A program made the position numbers and the translations under genes. From assembly GCA_903917705.1 (NCBI GenBank), contig CAIXBQ010000010.1, positions 1-37,100 of the forward strand: DNA of 37,100 nt, given 5' to 3'. The notes beneath the pieces are model-generated. The model was not told the DNA's origin. It saw only the letters and a program-made list of their open reading frames with translations, and searched no databases. The first letter of the stretch is position 1. Each line of letters opens with the position of its first letter. Source of the DNA: an uncultured Verrucomicrobia subdivision 3 bacterium (GTDB lineage: Bacteria > Verrucomicrobiota > Verrucomicrobiia > Limisphaerales > UBA11358). Shown in pieces: positions 17,887 through 26,430 of the stretch.

Positions 17887-18855
17887 TTACTGCCAGCTCA
17901 GGACGTTATCCTTGTTGTCGCCTACGTTGGCTTTCTGGCCGGTAAGGGGGCTGTATTTTCCATCCGGCCCCGCCGACCAGACCATGACTTTGCCATGGAA
18001 TAAAAAATTGTCAGGGTTGACCCCAAAAGTTGGATTGAACAAGCCGTTATAACCGCTTGATCCGTTCTGCTGCGAAACGCTTTGCAGCGAATACAGCCAG
18101 TCGCTGGTGCCCTGCTCGCTGTAGCTTGTGTTCATGGTGATGATGTAGGGATTGCCCCACGGATCGCGGTAAACAAAATCCGTGCCCACGCCGGGTGACG
18201 TGGTATCGCCGGACATCTTGGCGTTGAGATATTTCACCTGCTTGGGATTTTTCTGATGATTGAAGTTGGCGGTCGGGTTGCCAGTGGGATACGACGTCAA
18301 ATCCATGAGAATGGCGACCGTGTTGCTGTTGTTGTCGTAGGTATAACCGCTTAGAGTAAAATCACCATTTCTCCCAGGACCAAACCCAGACATCATCCCC
18401 GTGGTAAAATCGCTGGTGCCGGCGGCGGCCTGCTCCAACGCCGTGACGGGGAACCGGCTGTAATCCTGATCATAGCCGCTGATGGCGGTGACGATGCCTT
18501 GGATCTCCGTTTTGGCCTGGGCAATTTTCGCGTGTTTTTTGGCGGCGGCCAGCACGGGCATCAACATGGCGGCGAGGATGCCGATGATGGCGATGACCGT
18601 GAGGAGTTCAACGAGGGTGAAGGCCGCGCCCGAGCGGCGCGGAGCGGACGAGGTTTTTTTCATAGGCTTGGGGAGATTTTTGCGACGGTCCGGATCACGC
18701 AGGACGGACGGCGACGGCAGCGGGAGCGCGGCGGCACCGCGGCGGACTTCCATAGCGCGCCGCTGGACGATGGCCGGACACCAGGAGCAATCGTGCCACT
18801 CGACGTTAAGCGAGCATTTCCAGCAGTCCGGGCCGTGTTGGTGATCGGAGAACAT
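17887..18855 (-). CDS. GspG-like major pseudopilin with Cys-rich N-terminal extension
   Basis: A 322-residue protein. The prepilin motif AA/FTLVE lies at residues 77-83, with Glu83 at +5 and a hydrophobic helix after it. Downstream are DPWGNPY and WSAGPDGKYS, hallmarks of GspG-like pseudopilins. I used ATG 18855 because GAGG lies 11 bases upstream and it starts 13 bp after the preceding stop. This gives a 78-residue leader with a metal-site-like pattern: His4, His7, Cys11-x2-Cys14, His21, Cys23-x2-Cys26. The internal Met65 (18663, MKKTSSAPRRSG) would give a conventional short leader but has no visible ribosome site. Likely role: major or secondary fibre subunit. It is the only prepilin gene here without a clear 7-bp array in its leader. 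Confidence 0.8.
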   Translation of the reverse strand: MFSDHQHGPDCWKCSLNVEWHDCSWCPAIVQRRAMEVRRGAAALPLPSPSVLRDPDRRKNLPKPMKKTSSAPRRSGAAFTLVELLTVIAIIGILAAMLMPVLAAAKKHAKIAQAKTEIQGIVTAISGYDQDYSRFPVTALEQAAAGTSDFTTGMMSGFGPGRNGDFTLSGYTYDNNSNTVAILMDLTSYPTGNPTANFNHQKNPKQVKYLNAKMSGDTTSPGVGTDFVYRDPWGNPYIITMNTSYSEQGTSDWLYSLQSVSQQNGSSGYNGLFNPTFGVNPDNFLFHGKVMVWSAGPDGKYSPLTGQKANVGDNKDNVLSWQ

Positions 18856-18868
18856 GACGGTAGATTCC

Positions 18869-19576
18869 TCACGGCAAAATCTGCACCTGCGACTTCCAGT
18901 TGCTCAAGCGATTGGTCTGGCCGCTGATGGAAAGGTCAATCCAGAGATCGTAGGACTTGGGATTGTTGACGCCGGGATACGTGTAATGGAAAGGATTGCC
19001 GGAAAGTCCGCCGTTGAAACTCAACCAATTGAGATAGCTTTGATCCGGCCCACCGACAGAGGCGACGAGAACGTTGACGGTATTGCCGACACTGGTGCAA
19101 GTGCCAATCCGGTTCGCCCGGAGGCCGGACAGGAAATTTTTAGCCACCGTCGCATCCTCGCCGCCGCCCTTGGTGCAGTTCACGAGACCGCCGACACCAA
19201 AAAAGGCAGTCAACTGATTGCCGTCGATTTGCGCACTGCCATCAAGAGTTTTGTAAACGACCGGCGTGACATTAGCACCGCTGACTCTGGCGGTGCCGGA
19301 CAGTTCATAATAGAGCTGGTTACACAGCGGATTGAGCGGGTTGCCGGCCGGATACGAGCCGCACTGAGCCTTGTAATTTTCCAGCGCGGTCTGAATCTGA
19401 TCCAGCTCGGCGCGGGTGGTCTTGAGGTATTGCTGGCGCTTGACCGATTTCAAGACGGGGATGGTGAAGCCCGCCAGCAAGGCCATGACCGAGATGACGA
19501 CGAGCAATTCCACGAGGGTGAAGGCCCGGGAACCGCCGATTTTCGATTTTCGATTTTCGATTTTATTCATGGTCAT
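18869..19576 (-). CDS. GspG-like pseudopilin/type IV prepilin
   Basis: A 235-residue protein with prepilin motif RA/FTLVE (Ala18/Phe19, Glu23 at +5), the helix LLVVISVMALLAGFTIPVL, and then an amphipathic helix (TRAELDQIQTALENYKAQCGSYP) typical of GspG/PilA-like major pseudopilins. I chose ATG 19576 over 19609 because AGGA lies six bases upstream and the ATG overlaps the antitoxin stop (ATGA). Residues 4-13 (NKIENRKSKI) are encoded by four perfect copies of a 7-bp word. It opens the run of six pseudopilin genes. Likely role: structural subunit of a pilus-like or type II secretion pseudopilus fibre; the substrate is unknown. Confidence 0.85.
   Translation of the reverse strand: MTMNKIENRKSKIGGSRAFTLVELLVVISVMALLAGFTIPVLKSVKRQQYLKTTRAELDQIQTALENYKAQCGSYPAGNPLNPLCNQLYYELSGTARVSGANVTPVVYKTLDGSAQIDGNQLTAFFGVGGLVNCTKGGGEDATVAKNFLSGLRANRIGTCTSVGNTVNVLVASVGGPDQSYLNWLSFNGGLSGNPFHYTYPGVNNPKSYDLWIDLSISGQTNRLSNWKSQVQILP
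19537..19564 (-). repeat. Perfect heptanucleotide tandem CGATTTT x4 in prepilin leader
   Basis: Four perfect copies of CGATTTT on the plus strand (AAAATCG on the coding strand) lie between the start codon and the prepilin cleavage motif. Gain or loss of one copy would shift the frame ahead of the mature pilin. Confidence 0.9.
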
Positions 19577-19842
19577 TTCAATTCCTGTTCCATGCGCTCG
19601 CTCAACCACTGCTTGATCATGCTCTGATAGTTCAGAAACCGCGTCCGGGCCAGGCGCTTGATGCGGGCCAGCATACGCGGGTCGAACCGGAGCGTGACGG
19701 TGACGGACTCCGACGACTCGGCATTGCCGGCGGTGGCGGACTCCATGAGCCGCAGGTCGGGCCGGTGCTCGGTCCAGAACAGCGCCTCGGCCTCCTCGCT
19801 CTCGAAGAGGGGGACTTCCTCCCAGTTGGCAAATGTGCGCAT
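19573..19842 (-). CDS. CopG/BrnA-type antitoxin
   Basis: An 89-residue protein. The N-terminal part (ESEEAEALFW at about 14-23) and the C-terminal ribbon-helix-helix-like part (VTVTLRFDPRMLARIKRLA, then NYQSMIKQWLSERM) match the CopG-antitoxin family that partners BrnT toxins. Expected role: it binds and neutralises the upstream toxin and, with it, represses their promoter. The start ATG 19842 has no strong ribosome site. The stop overlaps the first pseudopilin ATG by four bases, so antitoxin and pilin translation are probably coupled. Toxin-before-antitoxin order is normal for BrnTA. The gap to the toxin is unusually long (115 bp) and filled by inverted 8-bp word arrays. Confidence 0.75.
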   Translation of the reverse strand: MRTFANWEEVPLFESEEAEALFWTEHRPDLRLMESATAGNAESSESVTVTLRFDPRMLARIKRLARTRFLNYQSMIKQWLSERMEQELK

Positions 19843-19850
19843 AGTCTGAT

Positions 19851-19934
19851 GGATAATCGGATCAGTGGATCAAGGGATGGATGGAACATTGCGACATCCA
19901 ATCATCCATTAATCCGACAACCCACAAATCCGGT
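19851..19934. repeat. Inverted pair of octanucleotide word arrays between toxin and antitoxin
   Basis: Left arm (19851-19890) in 8-bp register: GGATAATC, GGATCAGT, GGATCAAG, GGATGGAT, GGAACATT. Right arm (19895-19934): CATCCAAT, CATCCATT, AATCCGAC, AACCCACA, AATCCGGT. GGAT on the left and ATCC on the right are complementary, so the RNA could fold into one long hairpin between the two reading frames. Confidence 0.75.
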
Positions 19935-19957
19935 TTTTGTTTCATTGGAAAATGTTA

Positions 19958-20242
19958 TCATTGGGACAGGGTCTGCCCCATCTTGCGCTGATAGAAGAAC
20001 CGCTCTTCCGGCTCAAACGGACGGGCGAGCAGCACCCGGACCTGCCGCCCGTTGGTGCGATACACGCTCAAAACGCCGATACCGCCCGCCGACATGCCGA
20101 GGTTGAAAAACCGCGCCTGCACGCCGAACCGGGGGGAATCAGGCATCAGCCGGACAGCGAATGCGTCCTCAAACGATTCCTCTATTTCCCGTTGATTCAA
20201 AGAACCAAGCTCAAAAGGCGGGTTATTCCAATCGAACTCCAT
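19958..20242 (-). CDS. BrnT-like toxin
   Basis: A 94-residue basic protein. The opening MEFDWN, an acidic helix (EIEESFEDAF), a central R..GVQARFF stretch and the C-terminal pattern VRVLLARPFEPEERFFY follow the BrnT/RelE-fold ribonuclease toxin layout (usually FxWDxxK..., then RVISARxAxxxERxxY). The family cleaves RNA when free of antitoxin. Several usual positions differ: the early Lys-His is absent and Ser-Ala-Arg is Leu-Ala-Arg, so this is a divergent member and activity is not assured. It is followed by the CopG-type antitoxin and preceded by a palindrome that overlaps its promoter. Confidence 0.65.
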   Translation of the reverse strand: MEFDWNNPPFELGSLNQREIEESFEDAFAVRLMPDSPRFGVQARFFNLGMSAGGIGVLSVYRTNGRQVRVLLARPFEPEERFFYQRKMGQTLSQ

Positions 20243-20276
20243 AACGGGTCAGTTGTAAATAATTCGCCCATGCAAT

Positions 20277-20317
20277 GTGAATACAATGTATTTACTCATG
20301 AGGGCGGGTTTTGTCAA
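20277..20317 (-). promoter_or_regulatory. Promoter with overlapping palindromic operator for toxin-antitoxin
   Basis: On the minus strand, TTGACA (20317-20312) is followed after 17 bp by TAAATA (20294-20289). The 19-bp palindrome GTGAATACAATGTATTTAC (20277-20295), with 8 of 9 arm pairs matching, covers the -10 element. A repressor bound there would block RNA polymerase, as expected for autoregulated antitoxins. The promoter could also drive the pilin genes downstream. Confidence 0.6.
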
Positions 20318-20351
20318 GTTTTGGACGCAAAAAAGCGATTCCGGGCTGATT

Positions 20352-21671
20352 TCAGTCTTTGCCTTTTTTACCTTCGCCTTCACCGCTCAAGCTGGTGATC
20401 ATGGCAATCAGGGGCAAAAACATGGCGATAACGATGCTACCGACGATGACGGCCAGAAAGATGATCATGATCGGCTCGAGCAGCGAGGTCATGGCGGCGA
20501 CGGCGTTGTCCACCTCTTCATCGTAATTGTCGGCGATGCGCAAGAGCATTTCGGGGAGCGCGCCGGTCTGCTCGCCGACGTCCACCATGCTGACGACCAT
20601 GGGCGGGAACACGCGGGAAGCCTCCAGGGGCGCGGTGATGGTCTCGCCCTCCTTGACGCTTTCATGGACCATGGCGACGGCGTTGGAGATGATGACGTTG
20701 CCGGAGGTTTCCTTGACGATGGTAAGCGCCTGCAGAATGGGCACGCCGCTGCTGACGAGCGTGCCGAGGGTGCGCGCGAAGCGCGAAATGGCGACCTTGC
20801 TGATAACCGGGCCGATGGCGGGCATGACCAGCTTGAACTTGTCCCAGAGCCGCCGGCCGAACTTCGTCTTGATGAACAGCAGAAAAATCACCACCACGAC
20901 GGCCAGGGCCCCCATGGTCATGACAATGTTATGGACGACCATGTCGCTGACCCAGAGGACGAACAGGGTGAACTTGGGCATGTCGATATTCATGCCGGCA
21001 AACACGTCCTTGAACTTGGGCACGACGTAAGCCATGAGCAAAATCATGATGCCGATGGCCACGATGAGGACGGCCACGGGATAGAACAGGGCGGCCTTGA
21101 CCTTGCCCTTGATCTTCTGGGCCTTTTCGGAGAATTCCGCGAGGCGCTTCAAGACGACTTCGAGCACGCCGCCGAGCTCGCCGGCCTTGACCATGTTGAC
21201 GAACAGGCGGTTAAAAACCTTTGGATGCTGCGCCAGCGCCTCGGAGAAGGTGCTGCCGCCCTCGATGGAAGTGGCGAGCTGGCCCATGATGCCCTTGAGG
21301 GTGCCGCTGCGCTCCTGTTTTTCCAGCACACGCAGGCCGCGCAGGAGGGGCAGACCGGCGTCCACCAGCGTGGCCAGCTGCCGCGTGAACGCGGTCAGGA
21401 CCTTCGGCTTGACCCCGCCGCCGAGGCCGGGGATTTTGATATTGAGGTTAAGAGCGCCCTTTTTACCGCCGGGCCGGGCCCGACCCGCCTTGGCCTTGGC
21501 CTTTTTCCCCGCCGCCGCCGCCTTTTCCTCCTTGTCCGACTCGGTGATCTTGGTCGGAAACAACTGCATGTCCTTCACGCGACCGATGGCCTCGTTCTGG
21601 CTGGCGGCCTCGATGCTGCCCTTGGTCTCGTTGCCGACCTTGTCGAGCGCGACATAATTATACTTTGGCAT
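20352..21671 (-). CDS. pilC: Type IV pilus/T2SS inner-membrane platform protein PilC/GspF
   Basis: A 439-residue inner-membrane protein with two GspF domains (about 90-215 and 300-425) and three hydrophobic segments: ALFYPVAVLIVAIGIMILLMAYVV, a central VVHNIVMTMGALAVVVVIF region and a C-terminal LLEPIMIIFLAVIVGS region. The family forms the platform that couples the cytoplasmic ATPases to pilin insertion. A Lys/Ala-rich linker at about 48-75 is longer than usual. It starts 6 bp after the stop of the adjacent GspE-like gene, so they share an operon. As the only platform gene here it probably serves both ATPases. Confidence 0.93.
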   Translation of the reverse strand: MPKYNYVALDKVGNETKGSIEAASQNEAIGRVKDMQLFPTKITESDKEEKAAAAGKKAKAKAGRARPGGKKGALNLNIKIPGLGGGVKPKVLTAFTRQLATLVDAGLPLLRGLRVLEKQERSGTLKGIMGQLATSIEGGSTFSEALAQHPKVFNRLFVNMVKAGELGGVLEVVLKRLAEFSEKAQKIKGKVKAALFYPVAVLIVAIGIMILLMAYVVPKFKDVFAGMNIDMPKFTLFVLWVSDMVVHNIVMTMGALAVVVVIFLLFIKTKFGRRLWDKFKLVMPAIGPVISKVAISRFARTLGTLVSSGVPILQALTIVKETSGNVIISNAVAMVHESVKEGETITAPLEASRVFPPMVVSMVDVGEQTGALPEMLLRIADNYDEEVDNAVAAMTSLLEPIMIIFLAVIVGSIVIAMFLPLIAMITSLSGEGEGKKGKD

Positions 21672-21677
21672 GGCGGA

Positions 21678-23381
21678 TCAGGTGTATTTGACGACTTCCT
21701 CAATGGTTGTATCACCGTCGAATATGCTGCGCAAGCCGTCTTCGCGCAGGGTGACCATGCCCAGCTCGACCGCCTTCTGGCGCACCACCACCGTGGGGGC
21801 GCGCTCATTGATGAGCGAGCGGATGGCGTCGCTGACGATCAGGAGCTCGAAAATGCCCTTGCGGCCCTTGTAGCCGGTGTCGTTGCAGGTGGAGCAGCCG
21901 CGCCCGTAATGAAAGACCTTGTCGCCGAGGTCGTGCGGCGAGAGGCCGAGCAGGGACAACTGCTGCTCGGTCGGCTCAAACGGGGTCCGGCAATTTTTAC
22001 AGATCGTCCGGACCAGCCGCTGGCCGAGCACGGCCATCAGGGTGGAGGAAATCAAGAACGGCTCCATCCCCATGTCCACGAGACGGGTGACGGCGCCGGG
22101 CGAATCATTCGTGTGAAGGGTGCTCAAGACCAAATGGCCGGTCAGGGACGCCTGGATGGAAATCTGCGCCGTCTCCAGATCGCGCATTTCACCGACCATG
22201 ATGATATCGGGGTCCTGGCGCAAAAAGGATTTCAAGGCCTTGCCGAAGGTCATGCCCACGCCCTCGTTCACCGCCACCTGCATGATGCCCTCGATGTCGA
22301 ATTCCACGGGGTCCTCGGCGGTGAGCAGCTTCGAATCGATCGTGTTGACCCGGCGGAGGCAGGAGTAAAGGGTGGTGGTCTTGCCGCAGCCGGTCGGGCC
22401 GGTCACGACAAAGATGCCATTGGGCCGCTGGATGACCTCGGTGACGAAATCATAGACGTATTTGGGAAAGCCGAGCGACTCGATCTCGAGGTTCACCGAG
22501 GAACGGTCCAGAACGCGGAGCACGACCGATTCGCCGAACGCGGTGGGCAGGGTGCTCACGCGCAAGTCGATCTGCTTGCCGGACACCGTCAGGCTGATGC
22601 GCCCGTCCTGCGGCAGGCGGCGCTCCGAGATGTTCAAGTTCGACATGACCTTGATACGGGAGGTCACGGGGAGGGCGAGATGCTTGGGCGGCGGGGCCAT
22701 CTCGTAAAGCGCGCCGTCCACGCGGTACCGGATGCGGAACTCGTCCTCGAAGGGCTCGAAGTGGATATCGCTCGCGCGGTCCTGCACCGCCTGCTGCAAC
22801 ACCAGGTTCACGAATTTGACGATGGGAACCTCGTTCGCCAGCGCCTCGGCGGCCTTGGCGTCCTCGCCGGCCTCGCTGACTTCGCGGGCGATCTCCTTAT
22901 CCGAGCCCAGCTCCTTCAAGATTTCCGCAAAACTCTCATTTTCCTCCTGGCCGTAAAAACGCTCGATGCCCTTGAGGATGTCCGCCGGATCAGCCACCAC
23001 GATCTGCACATCGCGCTTGGCGATGAAATGGATCTCATCCGCCCGCGCCGGGTCGAGGGGGTCAACCATCGCGACCTGCAGCGTGGAATCCGCCAAAGCG
23101 ACCGGCAGGCATTTATACATCTGCGCCACCTTGGCGGGGATGAACTTGAGGACGTCCGCGGGAATCTCGCGGTCCCGCAACGACACGACTTCCGTGCCCA
23201 AGGCCTCCGCCTCCACCCGCAGGATGGCGTCCAGCTTCATGATGCCGAAATCCTGCAGCAACTGGAGGACCGGGGTATTGCCGCGCTTGAACTCGGCGAC
23301 CACCTCCTCGAACTGCAGGTCGTCAATCAGCGCCTGCTCGTGAACGAGGGTCAGCAACGGGTTGGAAATATCGTCGGACAT
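21678..23381 (-). CDS. GspE/PilB-family assembly ATPase (copy 1)
   Basis: A 567-residue hexameric secretion ATPase that powers pilus or pseudopilus extension. An N-terminal GspE/MshE domain is followed by the ATPase core: Walker [10 protein letters not shown] near 327 (Cys where Ser is usual), Asp box LTAEDPVEF, Walker [13 protein letters not shown] and His box STLHTND. Near 459 and 495 are CKNC and CSTC, the tetracysteine zinc site typical of GspE/PilB. ATG start, 12 bp after pilT, with pilC 6 bp after its stop. It is clearly diverged from the second GspE-like gene upstream in the same cluster. A PilB or GspE name is not decided by the sequence. Confidence 0.92.
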   Translation of the reverse strand: MSDDISNPLLTLVHEQALIDDLQFEEVVAEFKRGNTPVLQLLQDFGIMKLDAILRVEAEALGTEVVSLRDREIPADVLKFIPAKVAQMYKCLPVALADSTLQVAMVDPLDPARADEIHFIAKRDVQIVVADPADILKGIERFYGQEENESFAEILKELGSDKEIAREVSEAGEDAKAAEALANEVPIVKFVNLVLQQAVQDRASDIHFEPFEDEFRIRYRVDGALYEMAPPPKHLALPVTSRIKVMSNLNISERRLPQDGRISLTVSGKQIDLRVSTLPTAFGESVVLRVLDRSSVNLEIESLGFPKYVYDFVTEVIQRPNGIFVVTGPTGCGKTTTLYSCLRRVNTIDSKLLTAEDPVEFDIEGIMQVAVNEGVGMTFGKALKSFLRQDPDIIMVGEMRDLETAQISIQASLTGHLVLSTLHTNDSPGAVTRLVDMGMEPFLISSTLMAVLGQRLVRTICKNCRTPFEPTEQQLSLLGLSPHDLGDKVFHYGRGCSTCNDTGYKGRKGIFELLIVSDAIRSLINERAPTVVVRQKAVELGMVTLREDGLRSIFDGDTTIEEVVKYT

Positions 23382-23393
23382 TAAAAAAAGCGA

Positions 23394-24500
23394 TTATTTT
23401 TTCTGGTCACCCTTGCCCACGGCCTGCGCCAGATCCAGCTCCTGCAACTTGGCCATGATGGTCGTCGGATCCTGCGCCTTGTTAATGACCTCCTCGCGGG
23501 CGATGAGGCCGGCCATGAATTTCTCCAGCAGGAAGCCGTCGAGGGTGACCATGCCCCATTTCGCGCCGGTCTGGATGTCAGAGTTGATGCGGAATGTCTT
23601 GTTGTCGCGAATGAGCGCAGCAATGGAGGGCGTGTTGATCATGATCTCAAACACCGCCACGCGGCCCGGCTTGTCGATGCGCGGCACGAGCAACTGCGAG
23701 ATCACCGCCTGCATTACCGTGGAAAGCTGGATGCGGATCATTTCCTGCTGGTTCACGGGGAACGCGTTCACGAGGCGGTCAATGGTCTTGGCCGCGCCGG
23801 TCGTGTGGAGGGTGCCAAAGACCAAGTGGCCGGTTTCCGCCGCCGTGATGGCGGCCTCGATGGTTTCGAGGTCGCGCATTTCGCCGACCAGAATCATGTC
23901 CGGGTCCTGGCGCAGCGCGCGGCGGAGGGCCTCGGCGAAGTTGGGCACGTCCACATGGACTTCGCGCTGGGTGATGAGCGCCTTCTTGTGCTTGTGGTAA
24001 TATTCGATGGGATCCTCAATGGTGATGAGGTGAACCTCGTCACGCTCCTCGTTGACGAGATTGAGGAGGGACGCCAGCGTGGTGGTCTTGCCGGAGCCGG
24101 TCGGGCCGGTGACGAGGATCAAGCCGCGGGGCTTGAACAACAGATCCTTCACCGACTGAGGGAGGCCGATCTGCTCAAACGTGAGCATCTTGCTGGGAAT
24201 CTGGCGGAGGACCATGCCGAAATTGCCCTTCTCCTTGAACACGCTCACGCGGAACCGGGCCGCCTCGCCGAAGGCGAAGGCGAAGTCCGCGCCGCCGCGC
24301 TCGCGCACCTGCTGGATATGCTCCTCGGAGGTGATACTGCGCATCAACTCCTCAGCGTCCTCCGGCCGGAGCGCCGGCCCCTCAACGCGGTGCAGAATAC
24401 CGTGGACGCGGATCGTCGGCGCCGTGCCAACGCGAATGTGCAGGTCGGAGGCGTTTTCGGACACCACCAGCTGCAACAAATCTGACATCGAGTATGACAT
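23394..24500 (-). CDS. pilT: PilT-family twitching/retraction ATPase
   Basis: A 368-residue ATPase that in type IV pili drives fibre retraction by depolymerising pilin into the inner membrane. Visible features: the N-terminal SDLHIRVG motif, Walker [10 protein letters not shown] near 135, Asp box [11 protein letters not shown], Walker [16 protein letters not shown], His box GTLHTTGA and the C-terminal [11 protein letters not shown] segment resembling the PilT AIRNLIRE motif. The start ATG 24500 has GGAG eight bases upstream; Met5 is a weaker alternative. A PilT next to the assembly ATPases argues for a dynamic fibre rather than a purely secretory pseudopilus, since type II secretion systems normally lack it. 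Confidence 0.93.
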   Translation of the reverse strand: MSYSMSDLLQLVVSENASDLHIRVGTAPTIRVHGILHRVEGPALRPEDAEELMRSITSEEHIQQVRERGGADFAFAFGEAARFRVSVFKEKGNFGMVLRQIPSKMLTFEQIGLPQSVKDLLFKPRGLILVTGPTGSGKTTTLASLLNLVNEERDEVHLITIEDPIEYYHKHKKALITQREVHVDVPNFAEALRRALRQDPDMILVGEMRDLETIEAAITAAETGHLVFGTLHTTGAAKTIDRLVNAFPVNQQEMIRIQLSTVMQAVISQLLVPRIDKPGRVAVFEIMINTPSIAALIRDNKTFRINSDIQTGAKWGMVTLDGFLLEKFMAGLIAREEVINKAQDPTTIMAKLQELDLAQAVGKGDQKK

Positions 24501-24557
24501 GACTAAATCTCCAGTACAGTTTTGCTATAATTATCTGACAAACCTCAAATCATTTCC

Positions 24558-26267
24558 TCACGCTTCATCGCCGACGGTGGCGCGGATGACCTCCTCCGGC
24601 GTGGTCATGCCGGCGAGGACCTTGCGGATGCCGTCCTCACGCAGGGTCCGCATGCCCATCTCGCGGGCGCGGGCGCGGAGCACATTCGTGGGCACGCGAT
24701 CATAGATCAGCTTCCGGGCGTCATCATCCACCACAAAGATCTCGAAGATGCCCATCCGGCCGCGGTGGCCGGTGTTGTTGCAATTGGCGCAGCCGCGACC
24801 CTTTTGCACCGTGGCATTTTTCAGGTCATCCCGCTTGAGCCCCAGGCCGCTCAACTCCAGGTCCGTCGGGTCGTAGGGGGCGATGCATTTCTTGCAAATC
24901 TTGCGGACCAGCCGCTGGGCCATCAGGCAGCGCGTGGAGGAGGCGACGAGAAACGGCTTCACGCCGATGTCCACGAGACGGGTGACGGCGCCGGGCGCAT
25001 CGTTGGTGTGCAGGGTGGAGAAAACCAGGTGGCCGGTCAGCGACGCGTTGATGGCGATGGAGGCGGTTTCCATGTCGCGAATTTCGCCGATCATCACGAT
25101 GTTCGGCGCCTGGCGGAGAATCGCGCGCAGGGCCATGGCAAAATTGAACCCCACGATGTCATTGACCTGCACCTGGTTGATGCCCGCCAGGACGTATTCC
25201 ACCGGGTCCTCGACCGTGATGATCTTGCGATCGGGCCGGTTGATGAAATTCAGGCAGGAATAGAGCGTGGTGGTCTTGCCGGAACCGGTCGGGCCGGTGA
25301 CGAGCAGGATCCCGTCCGGCAAGGCGATGAGCCGCTCGAACAGCGCCCGATCGTCGCTCAAGAACCCGAGCTCGGTCAGACCGAGCTTCAGGCCCTCCTT
25401 ATCGAGAATACGCATCACGATGCTCTCGCCGTGATTCGTCGGGAGGCAGGACACGCGAAGGTCGATCAGCTTGGTCCCGATCTTGGTCTGGATGCGGCCG
25501 TCCTGCGGCACGCGATGCTCGGAGATGACCATGCCGGCCTGGATTTTCAGGCGCGCAATGACGGGCGCCTGAAGCCGCTTCGGCGGGGATTTCATCTCCT
25601 GCATCACACCGTCAATGCGGTAGCGCAGGCGGAAGCGCTTGGCCAGCGGCTCCAGGTGGATGTCCGAGGCGCGCAGCTTGAACGCGTCCACGATGATCTG
25701 GTTTACCAGCCGGATGAGCGGCGCGTCGTTGGCCTCCAGCTCCACACCGACGTCCGAAGCGGCGTTCTCCGCATTATCCTCGTTCAGCTCCTGGATGACA
25801 TCCTTAAAGATGCCCGCGTCCATCGACTTTTTTTCCGAACCGTAATACTTGGTCAGGGCCGCCTCGATGTCGGGCTCCGAGGCCACCCGGAGCTCGATGT
25901 CCGAATTGAGAAGATGGTGAAGGGAATCCAGCGTGTTCAGGTCGGAGGGGTCGGCGATGGCCACGGCCACCTTGCCCTCGGCCTTGAACAGGGGGATGAC
26001 GCGGTATTTTTTGGCCACTTCGCGCGGGATGATGGCGATCACATCGTCATCGATCTTCAGCCCGGACAACTGCACCACTTCCGCGCCGAACTGCGCCGCC
26101 TTGGCCTGGGTCACGTCGCCGGGGCGGATGACCTTGTTGGCCACCAGCAAATCCACGACGCCCACGCCGGCGGCGACGGCCTCCTCGCGGGTCTTGTCAA
26201 CCACTTCGGCGCTGGTGAAACCGAGGTCAACCAGCAGGTCCAATAAATAATCGTCTTTTTCAGCCAC
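24558..26267 (-). CDS. GspE/PilB-family assembly ATPase (copy 2)
   Basis: A 569-residue secretion ATPase with a GTG start. An N-terminal MshEN-type region is followed by the ATPase core: Walker [10 protein letters not shown] near 324, Asp box ITVEDPVEY, Walker B region APNIVMIGEIRD and His box STLHTND. A zinc tetracysteine site lies at CKKC (near 458) and CANC (near 494). In place of the usual DPD before the Walker B strand it has APN, but the catalytic Glu is kept. It is the first gene of the motor cluster, 57 bp before pilT. Two non-identical assembly ATPases with one PilC suggest either alternative fibres or a mixed machine. Confidence 0.92.
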   Translation of the reverse strand: MAEKDDYLLDLLVDLGFTSAEVVDKTREEAVAAGVGVVDLLVANKVIRPGDVTQAKAAQFGAEVVQLSGLKIDDDVIAIIPREVAKKYRVIPLFKAEGKVAVAIADPSDLNTLDSLHHLLNSDIELRVASEPDIEAALTKYYGSEKKSMDAGIFKDVIQELNEDNAENAASDVGVELEANDAPLIRLVNQIIVDAFKLRASDIHLEPLAKRFRLRYRIDGVMQEMKSPPKRLQAPVIARLKIQAGMVISEHRVPQDGRIQTKIGTKLIDLRVSCLPTNHGESIVMRILDKEGLKLGLTELGFLSDDRALFERLIALPDGILLVTGPTGSGKTTTLYSCLNFINRPDRKIITVEDPVEYVLAGINQVQVNDIVGFNFAMALRAILRQAPNIVMIGEIRDMETASIAINASLTGHLVFSTLHTNDAPGAVTRLVDIGVKPFLVASSTRCLMAQRLVRKICKKCIAPYDPTDLELSGLGLKRDDLKNATVQKGRGCANCNNTGHRGRMGIFEIFVVDDDARKLIYDRVPTNVLRARAREMGMRTLREDGIRKVLAGMTTPEEVIRATVGDEA

Positions 26268-26430
26268 GAGATTTTTAACGCGCCGACCTACTATTGAATT
26301 CGGTCGACGCGTGCGGAAAAGGTTTCACTTGCGCCCGCAAAAGTCAATCCAGACCCGCGAACTTTTATTGGCCAAAACCGAACCTCCATGGCCGCCGCCC
26401 GCCGAAAACACCCCCCGGGCGCGGCATCCA

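Noticed and set aside
20277..23384. 1035-residue plus-strand open frame opposite pilC and the GspE-like gene
   Set aside because: Antisense to two unambiguous families; the frame is His/Asp/Gly-rich and has no motif.
24765..26246. 493-residue plus-strand open frame opposite the second GspE-like gene
   Set aside because: Antisense to Walker A, Walker B and tetracysteine motifs on the minus strand.
26329..26340. Palindrome TTGCGCCCGCAA upstream of the second GspE-like gene as an operator
   Set aside because: Only 5-bp arms and no convincing promoter around it; expected by chance in GC-rich DNA.
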